Origin: Cherax quadricarinatus
Taxonomy: Eukaryota > Arthropoda > Malacostraca > Decapoda > Parastacidae
DNA: 64,000 bases
Direction of reading: 5' to 3'
Assembly (NCBI RefSeq): GCF_038502225.1
Contig: NC_091293.1
Location: 9,280,138 to 9,344,137, forward strand
Shown: positions 33,813-44,889 of the stretch, piece after piece
Layout of the letters: every line of letters starts with the position of its first letter
Numbering within the stretch: the first letter of the stretch is position 1
Notes under the pieces: generated by a model
What the model saw: only the letters and a program-made list of their open reading frames with translations
Told to the model about the DNA's origin: nothing
The model's database searches: none
Made by a program: the position numbers and the translations under genes

Positions 33813-35149
33813 CTGATTTTGCTAATTTTATTTCGCTATGTCGTGATATCTTTTTTGTTCCCAGAATTTCTGATAGGGTCTTCCAGGTCTTTTTTATATC
33901 ACCTCGTAAGTTGGATAATCTGTTCTCATAATACAATTTTTTTGCCCTTCTTATCAGGCTGGTTAGGATTGACGAGTAACGTTTTGTTTGGTCTCTGGTT
34001 ATGTGACCCATTCTGTACTGTTTTTCATATCGGTGTTTTGTATTTATGGATTTGAGAATGCTGGGTGTTAGCCAGGGACTGTTCAGTCTCTTAGCTGTCA
34101 TCTGTTTAGTTTTTTAGGGCAGTGCTTGTTATAAAGGTATTGGGTCTTTTTTAGAAAATTATTAAAACATTCGTCAATATCTGTATAGATTTCTAGCTCA
34201 GTGTGCCAGTCAATGTTTGTTACTGCTGTTGTGAAGTTATTAATGGCTGCCTCATTGTGAAGTCTGAAGGTGACTTTAGTAGTGCCTTGGGGTATTTTAC
34301 CAAGAGTTGTTATGAGGAAAGTAGGGTAGTGGTCTGTGGTATTATCTGTAATTATACCTGATTTTAAAGGGGATATGGTGTTGGTCCAGATGTGGTCAAG
34401 TAGGGAAACACTAGTCTCTGTAACTCTTGTAGGTTTTGTTACTGTTGGTAGCAACATGCAGTTACTCATTGTGTTTGTGAATTCAGTAACGTGTGGGTCC
34501 TGGTCTTGCAGGAGATTTATATTGAAGTCACCTGAGAGTAGTAAGTAATCTTTGTTCATGCGTGCATCAGTTATCATACTTCCTAGGTTTTGACTAAATT
34601 GGCTAATGTTTGATTGTGAACTCTGTAGATGTTTATCACTGTGAGAGGATTTTGTAGGTATTTGGATTTGAATTTAGCTATTATATATTCCCCATGTTCA
34701 TCCCTTGTGCAAGTATTAGTGATACATTCTAGGTGGTCTGAGTAGTATATAGCAGTGCCACCCCCTTGTTGGTCTGGCCTACAGTTGTGTATGGCTGTGT
34801 AACCAGGAATGGCATAGACATCTGTAGTATCAGGCTTTAGCCAGGTTTCAGTTAGTGTAATGATGGACATATTGGCATGCAAGGAATTTAGTAATGCTAG
34901 GAGGTCATCATAATGCTTGCTTAAAGATCTGATATTGTAGTTAAAGATAGTTATGTTGTTGTTGGCTCTGAGGAGTGCCTTTGATTGTTCTGCTGTGTAG
35001 TAATTACAGTAACTGTTTGAATCATTTAAGTCATTAAATAAGAGGTTGGTATCAGGATCAATGCTTGTAATCATAAGATTTGTAGTGAATCTATAGTTAG
35101 AATTAAGTAAAAAATAAAGTAAATATTCTAAAGCTAAAAAAAATAGCAC
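33766..35149 (-). pseudogene. LINE-E endonuclease and linker (three frames)
   Basis: From about 35,077 the frame reads ITIFNYNIRSLSKHYDDLLA, ITLTETWLKPDT, PDQQGGGTAIYYSDHLEC and LTVINIYR. A frameshift near 34,583 leads to KDYLLLSGDFNINLLQDQDP, SVSLLDHIWTN and TTDHYPTFLITTLG (34,577-34,098). After a second shift (34,101) comes the linker SPWLTPSILKSINTKHRYEK and KKTWKTLSEILG. Residues for metal binding and catalysis (ETW, GDFN, DH) are present. A third shift near 33,800 joins it to the RT. Confidence 0.87.
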
Positions 35150-35530
35150 CTGAATTATTTAACAAATGTAAAAATAATGAGCTAAGGTAGTTTTTTAAAG
35201 CTAAAATAAAGGAGACAATATAAAAGGGACTAAAATAATTTGTTGTGAACAAATAAAGTGATGATCAAATAATGGAGCTTGGGAATATGATAGTAGGTAG
35301 TAATTTAAAGGTAATTCTTTAAAGTTAGAATTATAATATAAAATTATAATATAAAAGGGACTAATATAAGTTGTGGTGAACAATAAAGTGGTAATCAAAT
35401 AATTGCACTAAGGTCTAATATAATGACTTTTGTGGAGTCTATGTTTTGAGCTAGAATGAGCTATAGTACAACTATAGTACTACTTCCTCTCTCCGGGCAA
35501 ACAACTGCTGCGACCACCGCTTTCCACCAT

Positions 35531-35860
35531 TTATAAAAGGGTTTGTTTGGTAGAGCTGAATGCGGGTGTGAATTATAAACAATCTTCGGAGGCTTCTTTG
35601 TTTATTGAAAGGTCGTGGTGGGTACACAGGCTTGTGTGTTGTGCCCATGGCCCGGGAGGGCCATCCCACGAGAGAGAGCTAGGAGTAAGCCTTGTGGCTT
35701 CCTGCTAGGCCGCTGTGAGAGTGAGAGCGTGGCAAGGGCCGGCAGGCTGGCGTGCCCACCGAGAGGCCTGGCTACAGAGGGCAGCATCTTAGTGGCGCGA
35801 AATGTGAACTAAGCTGGCAGACAGCATAGGCTGTCTGTGCAGACAGTACAGGCTGTCTAC
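35531..35860 (-). repeat. Direct terminal repeat (probable 5' LTR)
   Basis: Partner of 29,492-29,816. Its outer end is followed at once by AATCTTCATGAC of LINE-D copy 6. The inner end is followed, on the minus strand, by AATGGTGGAAAGCGGTGG. Confidence 0.85.
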
Positions 35861-38165
35861 AATCTTCATGACTTTGTGTTTGGCAGGGTTGAATACGAGA
35901 AGCCAGTTTCCGGACCACATGTCCAGCCTGTCCAGGTCTCTTTGCAGTCCTGCCTCATCCTCATCAGATTTAATTCTTCTCATCAGCTTCACATCATCTG
36001 CGAATAGGGACACTTCAGAGTCTGTTCCTTCCATCATGTTCGCATATATCAAAAATAGCACTGGTCATAGAACTGACCCCTGTGGGACCCCGCTCGTCAC
36101 AGGCGCCCACTGTGATACCTCTTCACGTACCATGACTCGTTGTTGCCTCCCTGTCAGGTATTCCCTGATCCATTGCAGAGCCCTCCCTGTTATATGAGCC
36201 TGATCCTCCAGCTTCTGCACAAATCTCTTGTGGGGAACTGTGTCAAAGGCCTTCCTGCAGTCCTGGAAAACGCAATCAACCCACCCCTCTCTCTCGTGTC
36301 TTACTTCTGCTACCTTGTCATAAAACTCCAGAAGGTTTGTGGCACAGGATTTGCCTTCCATGAACCCATGCTGGTTTTCATTTATAATTTTGTTCCGTTC
36401 CAGGTGTTCCACCACTCTCCTCCTGATAATCTTCTCCATGACTGTACACAATACGTGTCAGAGACACAGGTCTGTAGTTTAGTGCCTCATTTCTGTTTCC
36501 TTTCTTAAATATGGGGACTACATTTGCTGTCTTCCATTTCTCAGGTAGTTGCCCAGTTTCAAGGGATGTGTTGAAGATTGTGGTTAGGGGCACGCACAGC
36601 ATCTCTTCTCCTTCTCTAAGGACCCATGGGGAGATGTCCGGTCCCATCGCCTTTGAGGTATCAAGGTCACTTAGCAGCTTCTGCACCTCCTCCTCGGTTG
36701 TTCGTATGTCTTCCAACTCTTGTTGGTATATTCCCTCTTGATGTTTCCTTCTGTGCTGTCTTCCCACAGCCCTTCCTGTCTCTACTGTAAAAACTTCCTT
36801 AAATCTCCTGTTTAGCTCCTCACATACCTCCTGATCATTTCTTGTGAGTTCTCCACCTTCTGTCCTCAGTCTGATCACCTGGTCTTTGACTGTTGTCTTC
36901 CTCGTGATGTGGTTATACAACAGTTTCGGATCAGTCTTGATTTTCGATGCTATGTTATTTTCATACTGTCGCTGGGCCTCCCTCCTTACCTGTGCATACT
37001 CCTTCCTGGCTCTGCGACTGATCTCCCTATTTTCATGTGTTCTCTGCCTTCTGTACTTTTTTCATTCTCTATTGCACTTTGTTTTTGCCTCCTTACACCG
37101 TCGGGTAAACCAGGGGCTCGTTCTGGTCTTCCCATTGTTTCTGTTGCCCTTGGGAATAAACCTTTTCACTGCCTCCTTGCATTTTGTTGTTACATGTTCC
37201 ATCATTTCATTTACTGACTTTCCTGCCAGTTCTCTGTCCCACGGAACCTCCTGCAGGAAGTTCTGCTGCATTTTGTTGTTACATGTTCCATCATTTCATT
37301 TACTGACTTTCCTGCCAGTTCTCTGTCCCACGGAACCTCCTGCAGGAAGTTCTGCAACCCTATGTAGTCCCCTCTTTTATAGTCAGGCTTTTCCCATTCA
37401 AATCCTGTTACTCTCTCCACTTTCAACTCTACTATGTATTCAAAGCACAGAACCACGTGGTCACTAGCTCCTAGGAGACTGTCATATGTTATGTCCTCAA
37501 TGTTTGAACTGCCCAGGGTGAACACAAGGTCCAATCTTGCTGGTTCATCCTCCCCTCTCATTCTGGTAGTGTCCTTAACATGTTGGTGCATGAGGTTTTC
37601 CAGCACCACATCCAACATCTTGGCTCTACATGTTTCGGGACCCCCATGTGGCTCCAGGTTTTCCCAGTCAATCTCCCTGTGGTTGAAATCCCCCATAACC
37701 AACAACTTTGCTCTGCTGGAGTGAGCTCTTCTTGCCACCTTAGCAAGTGTGTCCACCATTGCTCTGTTGCTCTCTCCATATTCCTCTCTTGGCCTCCTGC
37801 AGTTCTGTGGTGGATTATACATCACTGCAATGACCACCTTGTGCTCCCCAGACTGAAGTGTACTACTATGTAGTCCCTTTCTCCTGTCTCGTCTATGCCT
37901 CCCATTTTCTCGAATTTTCATCGTTTTTTTACGAGCAGAGCAACCCCTCCTCCCCCTCTGCCCCTTCTATCTTTCCTCATGATCTGGTATCCTGGTAGGA
38001 AGATTGCATCTGTTATTGTCTCCATGAGTTTTGTTTCTGTAACTACTATGATGTCTGGGGACTTCTCATTGATTCTTTCTTGCCATTCCTCATATTTATT
38101 CGTTAATCCATTCGCATTTGTGAACCAAACCTTCAACTTCTGTTCTAATACTGTAACTGTGGTCC
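35861..38165 (-). pseudogene. LINE-D copy 6, 5' part: RT palm, fingers and endonuclease (frameshifted)
   Basis: In coding order from 38,136: MKVWFTNANGLTNKYEEWQE and VVTETKLMETITD; EHKVVIAVMYNPPQNCRRP, LLVMGDFNHREIDWENLE and EDEPARLDLVFTLGSS; LGASDHVVLCFEYIVE; then KTTVKDQVIRLRTEGGEL, NVVPIFKKGNRNEALNYRPV, CRKAFDTVPHKRFVQKLED, TSGVPQGSVL and EVSLFADDVKLMRRIKSDED. Several frameshifts occur, including an exact 89-bp direct duplication at 37,179-37,356, which is out of frame. ORF1 is absent and the 5' end joins (GT)n at about 38,200. Confidence 0.88.
37179..37356. repeat. 89-bp direct duplication within LINE-D copy 6
   Basis: 37,179-37,267 is repeated at 37,268-37,356. Both copies hold CATTTCATTTACTGACTTTC and CACGGAACCTCCTGCAGGAA. 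Confidence 0.9.
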
Positions 38166-38197
38166 TGGGGGAATAGTGGTGTTGGGAGAGCAGGAGC

Positions 38198-38515
<318 letters not shown>

Positions 38516-38519
<4 letters not shown>

Positions 38520-41500
38520 CTCACCTATTTGTACTCACCTATTTGTGGTTGCAGGGGTCGAGTCCTAGCTCCTGGCCCCGCCTCTTCACCGGTTGCTACT
38601 AGACCCTCTCTCTCCCCGCTCCATGAGCTTTATCAAACCTCGTCTTAAAACTGTGTATGGTTCCTGCCTCCACTACGTCATTTTCTAGGCTATTCCACTG
38701 CCTTACAACTCTATGACTGAAGAAATACTTCCTACTATCTCTCTGACTCATTTGTGTCTTCAACTTCCAATTGTGGCCTCTTGTTTCTGTGTCCCCTCCC
38801 TGGAACATCCTGTCCTTGTCCACCTTGTCTATTCCACGCAGTATTTTATATGTCGTTATCATGTCTCCCCTGACCCTCCTGTCCTCCAGTGTCGTCAGGC
38901 CGATTTCCCTTAATCTTTCTTCATAGGACATTCCCCTTAGCTCTGGAACTAACCTTGTTGCAAACCTTTGTACTTTCTCTAGTTTCTTGACGTGCTTTAT
39001 CAAGTGCGGGTTCCAAACAGGTGCTGCATACTCCAGTATGGGCCTGTCATACACGGTGTACAGTGTCTTGAATGATTCCTTACTAAGGTGTCGGAATGCT
39101 GTTCTCAGGTTTGCCAGGCGCCCATATGCTGCAGCAGTTATCTGATTGATGTGTGCTTCCGGAGACATGCTCGGTGTTATACTCACCCCAAGATCTTTCT
39201 CCTTGAGTGAGGTTTGCTGTCTTTGGCCACCTAGCCTATACTCTGTCTGTGGTCTTCTGTGCCCTTCCCCTATCTTCATGACTTTGCATTTGGCAGGATT
39301 AAATTCGAGAAGCCATTTGCTGGACCAGGTGTCCAGTCTGTCCAGGTCTCTTTGAAGTCCTGCCTGGTCCTCATCAGATTTAATTCTCCTCATTAACTTC
39401 ACATCATCTGCAAACAGGGACACTTCTGAGTCTAACCCTTCCGTCATGTCGTTCACATATACCAAAAATAGCACTGGTCCTAGGACCGACCCCTGTGGGA
39501 CCCCGCTCGTCACAGGTGCCCACTGTGATACATCATTACGTACCATGACTCGTTGTTGCCTCCCTGTCAGGTATTCTCTGATCCATTGCAGTGCCTTTCC
39601 TGTTATATGCGCCTGATGCTCGAGCTTCTGCACTAATCTCTTGTGAGGAACTGTGTCAAAGGCCTTCTTGCAGTCCAAGAAGATGCAATCAACCCACCCC
39701 TCTCTCTCTTGTCTTACTTCTGTTATTTTATCATAAAACTCCAGAAGGTTTGTGACACAGGATTTGCCTTCCGTGAATCCGTGCTGGTTGGCATTTATAC
39801 TCCTGTTCCGTTCCAGGTGCTCCACCACTCTCCTACTGATAATCTTCTCCATAATTTTGCATACTATACACGTCAATGACACAGGTCTATAGTTTAGTGC
39901 CTCTTTTCTGTCTCCTTTTTTGAAAATGGGAACTACATTTGCCGTCTTCCATACCTCAGGTAGTTGCCCAGTTTCCAGGGATGTGTTGAAGATTGTGGTA
40001 AGTGGTACGCACAACATATCTGCTCCCTCTCTAAGGACCCATGGAGAGATGTTGTCCGGTCCCATTGCCTTTGAGGTATCGATGTCCCTTAGCAGTTTCT
40101 TCACCTCCTCCTCATCTGTATGTATGTCGTCCAACACTTGTTGGTGTATTCCTTGTTGGTGTCCCCATCTGGTCTGTCCCCCCAGAGTCCTTCCTGTCTC
40201 TACTGTAAATACTTCCTTAAATCTCGTGTTGAGCTCCTCACATACCTCTTGATCGTTTCTTGTGAGTTCTCCACCTTCTTTCCTCAGCCTTATCACCTGG
40301 TCCTTGACTGTTGTCTTCCTCCTAATGTGGCTATACAGCAGTTTCGGGTCAGATTTGACTTTCGATGCTATGTCGTTTTCATACTGTCGCTGGGCCTCCC
40401 TCCTTATCTGCGCATACTCGTTTCTGGCTCTTCTACTAATCTCCTTGTTTTCCTGGGTCCTATGCCTCCTGTACCTTTTCCATTCTCTGTTGCACTTAGT
40501 TTTTGCCTCCCTACACCTTCGGGTAAACCAAGGACTCGTTTTGGTCTTCCTATTATTTCTGTTTCCCTTGGGAACAAAACTTTCCTCTGCCTCCTTGCAC
40601 TTTGTTGCCACATATTCCATCATCTCGTTTACTGATTTTCCTACCATTTCTCTGTCCCACTGAACCTCCTGCAGGAAGTTTCTCATACCTGTGTAGTCCC
40701 CCCTTTTATAGTTTGGCCTGTCCCCTTCAGTTCCTGTTACCTTCTCCACTTGTAACTCTACTATATAGTCAAAACTCAGAACCACATGATCGCTAGCTCC
40801 AAGGGGCCTCTCGTAAGTGATGTCCTCGATGTCTGAACTGCTCAGGGTGAACACAAGATCCAGTCTTGCTGGCTCATCCTCCCCTCTCTCTCTGGTTGTG
40901 TCCCTGACATGTTGATGCATGAGGTTTTCAAGTACCACATCAATCATCTTGGCTCTCCATGTTTCGGGACCCCCATGTGGCTCCAGGTTTTCCCAGTCGA
41001 TCTCCCTGTGGTTGAAATCGCCCATTACCAGTAACTTTGCTCTGCTCGAGTGAGCTCTTCTTGCCACCTCAGCCAGTGTGTCCACCATCACCCTGTTGTT
41101 TTCTTCGTACTCCTCTCTTGGCCTCCTGCAGTTCTGTGGTGGGTTATACATCACTCCAATGACTACTTTATGTTCTCCGGACTGAATTGTACCTACAATG
41201 TAGTCTCTTTCTCCAATCATGTCCATGCCTTCCATTTCCTCAAATCCCCATTGGTGTTTTATGAGCAGTGCAACCCCTCCTCCCCCTCTACTCCTTCTAT
41301 CTTTCCTCAGGATCTGATATCCTGTTGGGAAGATTGTGTCTGTTATTGTCTCAGCGAGTTTTGTTTCTGTGACTGCTATGATGTCTGGGGATTTTTCACT
41401 GATTCTTTCATTCCACTCCTCATGTTTATTCGTTATTCCATCCGCGTTTGTGTACCAAACCTTTAGTTTCTTTTCTATCATTGTGGTCATGCAAGTATAT
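38516..41500 (-). mobile_element. LINE-D copy 7 with intact ORF2
   Basis: The 3' end on the plus strand shows TACTCACCTATTTG twice in tandem (38,518 and 38,532) before GTGGTTGCAGGGGTCGAG, meaning the element's 3' terminus is a short tandem repeat abutting (AC)n on the coding strand. The 5' end stops just beyond the ORF2 start, at about 41,500-41,575, before another (GT)n. ORF1 is missing. Confidence 0.9.
38599..41490 (-). CDS. LINE-D endonuclease/reverse transcriptase, uninterrupted 963-residue frame
   Basis: A full-length ORF2-type protein for target-primed reverse transcription. Residues 8-240 form the apurinic-type endonuclease: VWYTNADGITN (11-21), TETKL (41-45), VMYNPPQN (113-120), GDFN (157-160), and SDH (233-235). 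A linker of about 260 residues rich in Arg/Lys follows (RRKTTVKDQVIRLRKEGGEL). The RT spans about 510-760: NVVPIFKKGDRKEALNYRPV, LDCKKAFDTVPHKRLV with catalytic Asp 606, TSGVPQGSVLGPVLFLVYVN, and FADD at 693-696. The C-terminal region includes RPILEYAAPVWNPHLIKH and ends KTRFDKAHGAGRERV. Start chosen at MTTMIEKKLKVWYTN, where homology with the other copies begins. Without ORF1 and a 5' UTR this copy is probably 5'-truncated, but it is the best template of the family here. Confidence 0.93.
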   Translation of the reverse strand: MTTMIEKKLKVWYTNADGITNKHEEWNERISEKSPDIIAVTETKLAETITDTIFPTGYQILRKDRRSRGGGGVALLIKHQWGFEEMEGMDMIGERDYIVGTIQSGEHKVVIGVMYNPPQNCRRPREEYEENNRVMVDTLAEVARRAHSSRAKLLVMGDFNHREIDWENLEPHGGPETWRAKMIDVVLENLMHQHVRDTTRERGEDEPARLDLVFTLSSSDIEDITYERPLGASDHVVLSFDYIVELQVEKVTGTEGDRPNYKRGDYTGMRNFLQEVQWDREMVGKSVNEMMEYVATKCKEAEESFVPKGNRNNRKTKTSPWFTRRCREAKTKCNREWKRYRRHRTQENKEISRRARNEYAQIRREAQRQYENDIASKVKSDPKLLYSHIRRKTTVKDQVIRLRKEGGELTRNDQEVCEELNTRFKEVFTVETGRTLGGQTRWGHQQGIHQQVLDDIHTDEEEVKKLLRDIDTSKAMGPDNISPWVLREGADMLCVPLTTIFNTSLETGQLPEVWKTANVVPIFKKGDRKEALNYRPVSLTCIVCKIMEKIISRRVVEHLERNRSINANQHGFTEGKSCVTNLLEFYDKITEVRQEREGWVDCIFLDCKKAFDTVPHKRLVQKLEHQAHITGKALQWIREYLTGRQQRVMVRNDVSQWAPVTSGVPQGSVLGPVLFLVYVNDMTEGLDSEVSLFADDVKLMRRIKSDEDQAGLQRDLDRLDTWSSKWLLEFNPAKCKVMKIGEGHRRPQTEYRLGGQRQQTSLKEKDLGVSITPSMSPEAHINQITAAAYGRLANLRTAFRHLSKESFKTLYTVYDRPILEYAAPVWNPHLIKHVKKLEKVQRFATRLVPELRGMSYEERLREIGLTTLEDRRVRGDMITTYKILRGIDKVDKDRMFQGGDTETRGHNWKLKTQMSQRDSRKYFFSHRVVRQWNSLENDVVEAGTIHSFKTRFDKAHGAGRERV

Positions 41501-41576
41501 TGGGGTTGGTGGCAGAGGGAACAGTGAGTGGGTTGTAGTATAGGTTGCTCAGTTGCGTTGGGAATGTTGCGGGTGG

Positions 41577-41610
41577 GGTGTGTGTGTGTGTGTGTGTTTG
41601 TGTGTGTGTT

Positions 41611-41692
<82 letters not shown>

Positions 41693-41729
41693 TGTGTGTG
41701 TGTGTGTGTATGTGTGTGTGTGTGTGTCT
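41577..41729. repeat. (GT)n microsatellite
   Basis: GT repeat between LINE-D copies 7 and 8. Confidence 0.95.
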
Positions 41730-41978
41730 ACTCTTCTATTTGTACTCTCCTATTTGTGGTTGCAGTGGCCGAGACAGCTCCTGGCCCTGCTGCTTCACCG
41801 ACCGCTACTAGGTCCTCTCTCTCCCTGCTCCATGAGCTTTATCATACCTCGTCTTAAAACTATGTATTGTTCCTGCCTCCACTACATCACTTGCCAGACT
41901 ATTCCACTTCCTGACAACTCTATGATTGAAGAAATACTTCCTAACATCCCTTTGACTCATTTGAGTCTTCAACTTCCA
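41730..41978 (-). mobile_element. LINE-D copy 8: 3' terminal 250 bp
   Basis: The tail TACTCTTCTATTTG/TACTCTCCTATTTG is again duplicated. It is followed by the 3' UTR and the last approximately 55 codons, cut at CTTCAACTTCC. Confidence 0.85.
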
Positions 41979-42026
41979 TGTACTCACCTAGTTGAGGTTG
42001 CAGGGGTCGAGTCCAAGCTCCTAGCC

Positions 42027-42028
<2 letters not shown>
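41979..42028 (-). mobile_element. LINE-D copy 9: 3' tail of about 50 bp
   Basis: TACTCACCTAGTTGAGGTTG plus GGGGTCGAGTCC, directly joined to copy 8 on one side and to (GT)n at 42,029 on the other. Confidence 0.8.

Positions 42029-42061
<33 letters not shown>
42029..42061. repeat. (GT)n microsatellite
   Basis: Pure GT repeat of about 33 bp separating copies 9 and 10. Confidence 0.95.
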
Positions 42062-42065
<4 letters not shown>

Positions 42066-42125
42066 CACCTAGTTGTGGTTGCATGGGTTGAGTCATAGCT
42101 CCTGACCCCGCTTCTTCACTGGGCG

Positions 42126-44803
42126 TTACTGGGTCACTCTCCCCGCACCATGAGCTTTATCATACCTCTCCTTAAAGTTATGTATGGATCCTGCCTCCAC
42201 TACATCGCTTCCTAAACTGTTCCACTTCCTGACTACTCTGTGACTGAAGAAATACTTCCTAACATCCCTGTGATTTATCTGTGTATTCAACTGTGTCCCC
42301 TTGTTGCTGTGTCCCATCTCTGGAACATTCTGTCTGTGTCCACTTTGTCAATTCCTCTCAGAATTTTATATGTCGTTATCATGTCCCCCCTATCTCTCCT
42401 GTCCTCCAGTGTCATCAGGTCGATTTCCCTTAACCTCTCCTTGAAGGATATACCCCTTAGCTCTGGGACTAGTCTTGTTGCAAACCTTTGCATTTTCTCT
42501 AGTCTCTTTACGTGCTTGGCTAGGTGTGGGTTCCAAACTGGTGCCGCATACTCCAATATGGGCCTAACGATGTCGGAATGCTGTTCTGAGGTTTGCTAGG
42601 CGCCCATATGCTGCAGCAGTTATTTGGTTGATGTGCGCTTCAGGAGATGTGCCTGGTGTTTACTTACACCAAGATCTTTTTCCTTGAGTGATGTTTGTAG
42701 TATCTGTCCCCCCCCCGTAGACTGTACTCCGTCTGCTGTCTTCTTTGCCTTTTCCCAATCTTCATGACTTTGCACTTAGTGAGGTTGAACTCCAGGAGCC
42801 AATTACTGGAATAGGCCTGCAGAATGTCCAGATCCCTTTGTAGTTCTGCCTGGTCCTCGTCCGATTGAATTCTTCTCATCAACTTCACATCACCTGCAAA
42901 CAGGAACACTTCAGAGTCTATTCCTTCGATCATGTCGTTCACAAATACGAGAAACAGCACCGGTCCTAGGACTGACCCCTATTGAATACCACTCGTCACA
43001 GGCACCCACTCTAACACCTCGCCTCGTATCATGACTCGCTACTGTCTTCCTGACAGGTGTTCCATGTTCCATTGTAGTGCCTTCCTTGTTATCCCTGCCT
43101 GGTCCTCCAGTTTTTTCACTAATCTCTTGTGTAGACCTGTGTCAATCGCCTCACAGTCCATGAAAATGCAATCTACCCACCCCTCTCTCTTGTCTTACTG
43201 CTGTCACCCTGTCATAGAACTCCAGTAGGTTTGTGACACAGGATTTCCCATCTCTGAAACCGTGTTGGCTGTTGTTGTTAAGCTCATTTCTTTCTAGGTT
43301 TTCCACCACTCTTCTTCTGATAATTTTCTCCATGATTACCTCAGGTAATCTCCCTGTTTCGAAAGATGTGTTGAATGCTGTTGTTAGGGGTACACAGTGC
43401 CTCTGCACCCTCTCTCAGGACCCATGGAGAGATGTTATCCGGCCCCATCGCCTTTGAGGTATCTAGCTCACTCAGAAGCCTCTTCACTTCTTCCTCGGTT
43501 GTATGTATTGTATCCAACACTTGGTGGTGTACCCCACCTCTCTGTCTTTCTGGAGTCCCTTCTGTCTCTTCAGTGAACACTTCCTTGAATCTCATGACGA
43601 GTTCCTTACATACTTCTCGGTCGTTTCTTGTGATCTCTCCTCCTTCCTTCCTTAGTCTGATTATCTGGTCCTTGACTGTTGTTTTCCCCCTGATGTGGCT
43701 GTTCAACAGCTTCCGGTTAGATTTGTCTTTCGCTGCTATGTCATTCTCATATTGCAGTTGGGGCTCCCTTCTTATCTGTGCATATTCATTTCTGGCTCTA
43801 CGACTGCTCTCCTTATTCTCCTGGCTCCTTTGCCTTCTATATTTCTTTCATTCTCTAACACACTTGATTTTGGCATCCCTGCACCTTTGGGTGAACCACG
43901 GGCTCATCCTGGCTTTTTCATTATTCCTGTTACCCTTGGTTGCAAACATCTCCTCTGCTTCCTTGTATATTGTTGTTACATATTCCATCAACTCTTTTAC
44001 TGATTTTCCTGCCAATTCTCTGTCCCACTGAACCCCATTCAGGACGTTCTTTGTTCCTGCATATTCCCCTTTCTTGTAGTTTGGCTTCATTTGTCCGGCT
44101 CTTCCTGCTCCCCCTTCCACTTGTAACTCTACTGTGTATTCGAATCTTAAAGCCACATGATCGCTGGCCCCAAGGGGTGTTTCATATGTGATGTCCTCAA
44201 TATCTGCACTACTCAAGGTGAATACTGGGTCCAGTCTCGCTGGTTCATCCTCTCCTCTCTCTCTGGTAGTGTCCCTTACGTGTTGGTACACGAAGTTTTC
44301 CAGTACCAGTTCCATCATCTTAGCCCACCACGTTTCTTAGCCTCCATGTGGCTCCAAATTCTCCCAATCGATTTCCTTTTGGTTGAAATCACCCTTGATT
44401 AGTAGCTTTGCCCTGAACGCATTAGCCCTTCTTGCCACTTCAGTCAGTGTATCAACCATCGCTCTATTACTCTCATCATACTCTTGCCTTGGCCTTCTGC
44501 TGTTCTGCAATTACCACCTTGGAAACTCAAAACTGAAGCGTTCCTACTATGTAACCCCTTGCTTCTCTACTGTCTCCTCTCTCCAGCTCATCAAAATCCC
44601 ATCGGCTTTTGACCAGCAGTGCCACTCCTCCACCCCCCTCTGTTCACTCTGTCTTTCCTCAAGATGTGATATCCTGTTGGAAAGATGGTATATGTTATCA
44701 TACCTGTGAGTTTGGCTTCTGTGAGAGCTATGATGTCTGGTGATGCCTCTTTGACTCTTTCGTGCCACTCCTCCCACTTATTTGTTATTCCATCAGTGTT
44801 CAT
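42126..44803 (-). pseudogene. LINE-D copy 10 ORF2, broken
   Basis: From 44,803: MNTDGITNKWEEWHERVKEA, ALTEAKLTGMIT; 44,318-43,848 holds RGEDEPARLDPVFTLSSADI and LGASDHVALRFEYTVEL; 43,706-43,341 IRGKTTVKDQIIRLRKEGGE and LDTSKAMGPDNISPWVLREG; 43,408-43,151 RRRVVENLERNELNNNSQHG; 42,960-42,664 NDMIEGIDSEVFLFAGDVKL, where FADD has become FAGD. A deletion of about 33 codons removes the NVVPIFKKGD...NYRPVSL segment between the LPEV and IMEKII motifs. Frameshifts elsewhere make it non-functional. Confidence 0.85.
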
Positions 44804-44889
44804 GTATCATACCTTCAGTTTCCTCTCCAATACTGTGTTTTGGGGGAGGTGTGAGGGTGGGGGACCTGGCAGTGTACTGTGGGATTCTG

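Larger units (their letters stand above)
31746..35470 (-). mobile_element. LINE-E (L2/CR1-like) retrotransposon, nearly full length
   Basis: The minus-strand 3' end is an (AAAT/TAAA)n tail (plus-strand TTTATTTATTTATTTATTTA at 31,750-31,770). Endonuclease and RT follow in order, with three frameshifts. The 5' untranslated part reaches about 35,470. It lies inside the terminal-repeat element, next to its 5' repeat. Possible short target duplication ACTTC on both sides, not firm. Confidence 0.8.
29492..35860 (-). mobile_element. Composite element with direct terminal repeats, inserted in LINE-D copy 6
   Basis: Direct repeats of about 325-330 bp lie at 29,492-29,816 and 35,531-35,860. The target AATC (possibly AATCTT) is present at 29,488 and 35,861, a duplication of 4-6 bp. 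Read on the minus strand the repeats begin TGTAGACAGCC, and each holds AATAAA (complement at 29,561-29,566 and 35,601-35,606), consistent with LTRs with a polyadenylation signal. A primer-site-like TGGTGGAAAGCGGTGG follows the 5' repeat almost immediately. No gag-pol frame is found in the interior, and 31.75-35.47 kb is a separate LINE. Best described as a non-autonomous LTR retrotransposon (LARD/TRIM-like). Confidence 0.75.

Noticed and set aside
40120..40635. Leu/Phe/Ser-rich plus-strand frames across LINE-D copies (also 36,844-37,467 and 43,375-44,031)
   Set aside because: Antisense shadows of the LINE-D protein. Their apparent membrane-like composition follows from the Lys/Glu/Arg-rich sense codons.
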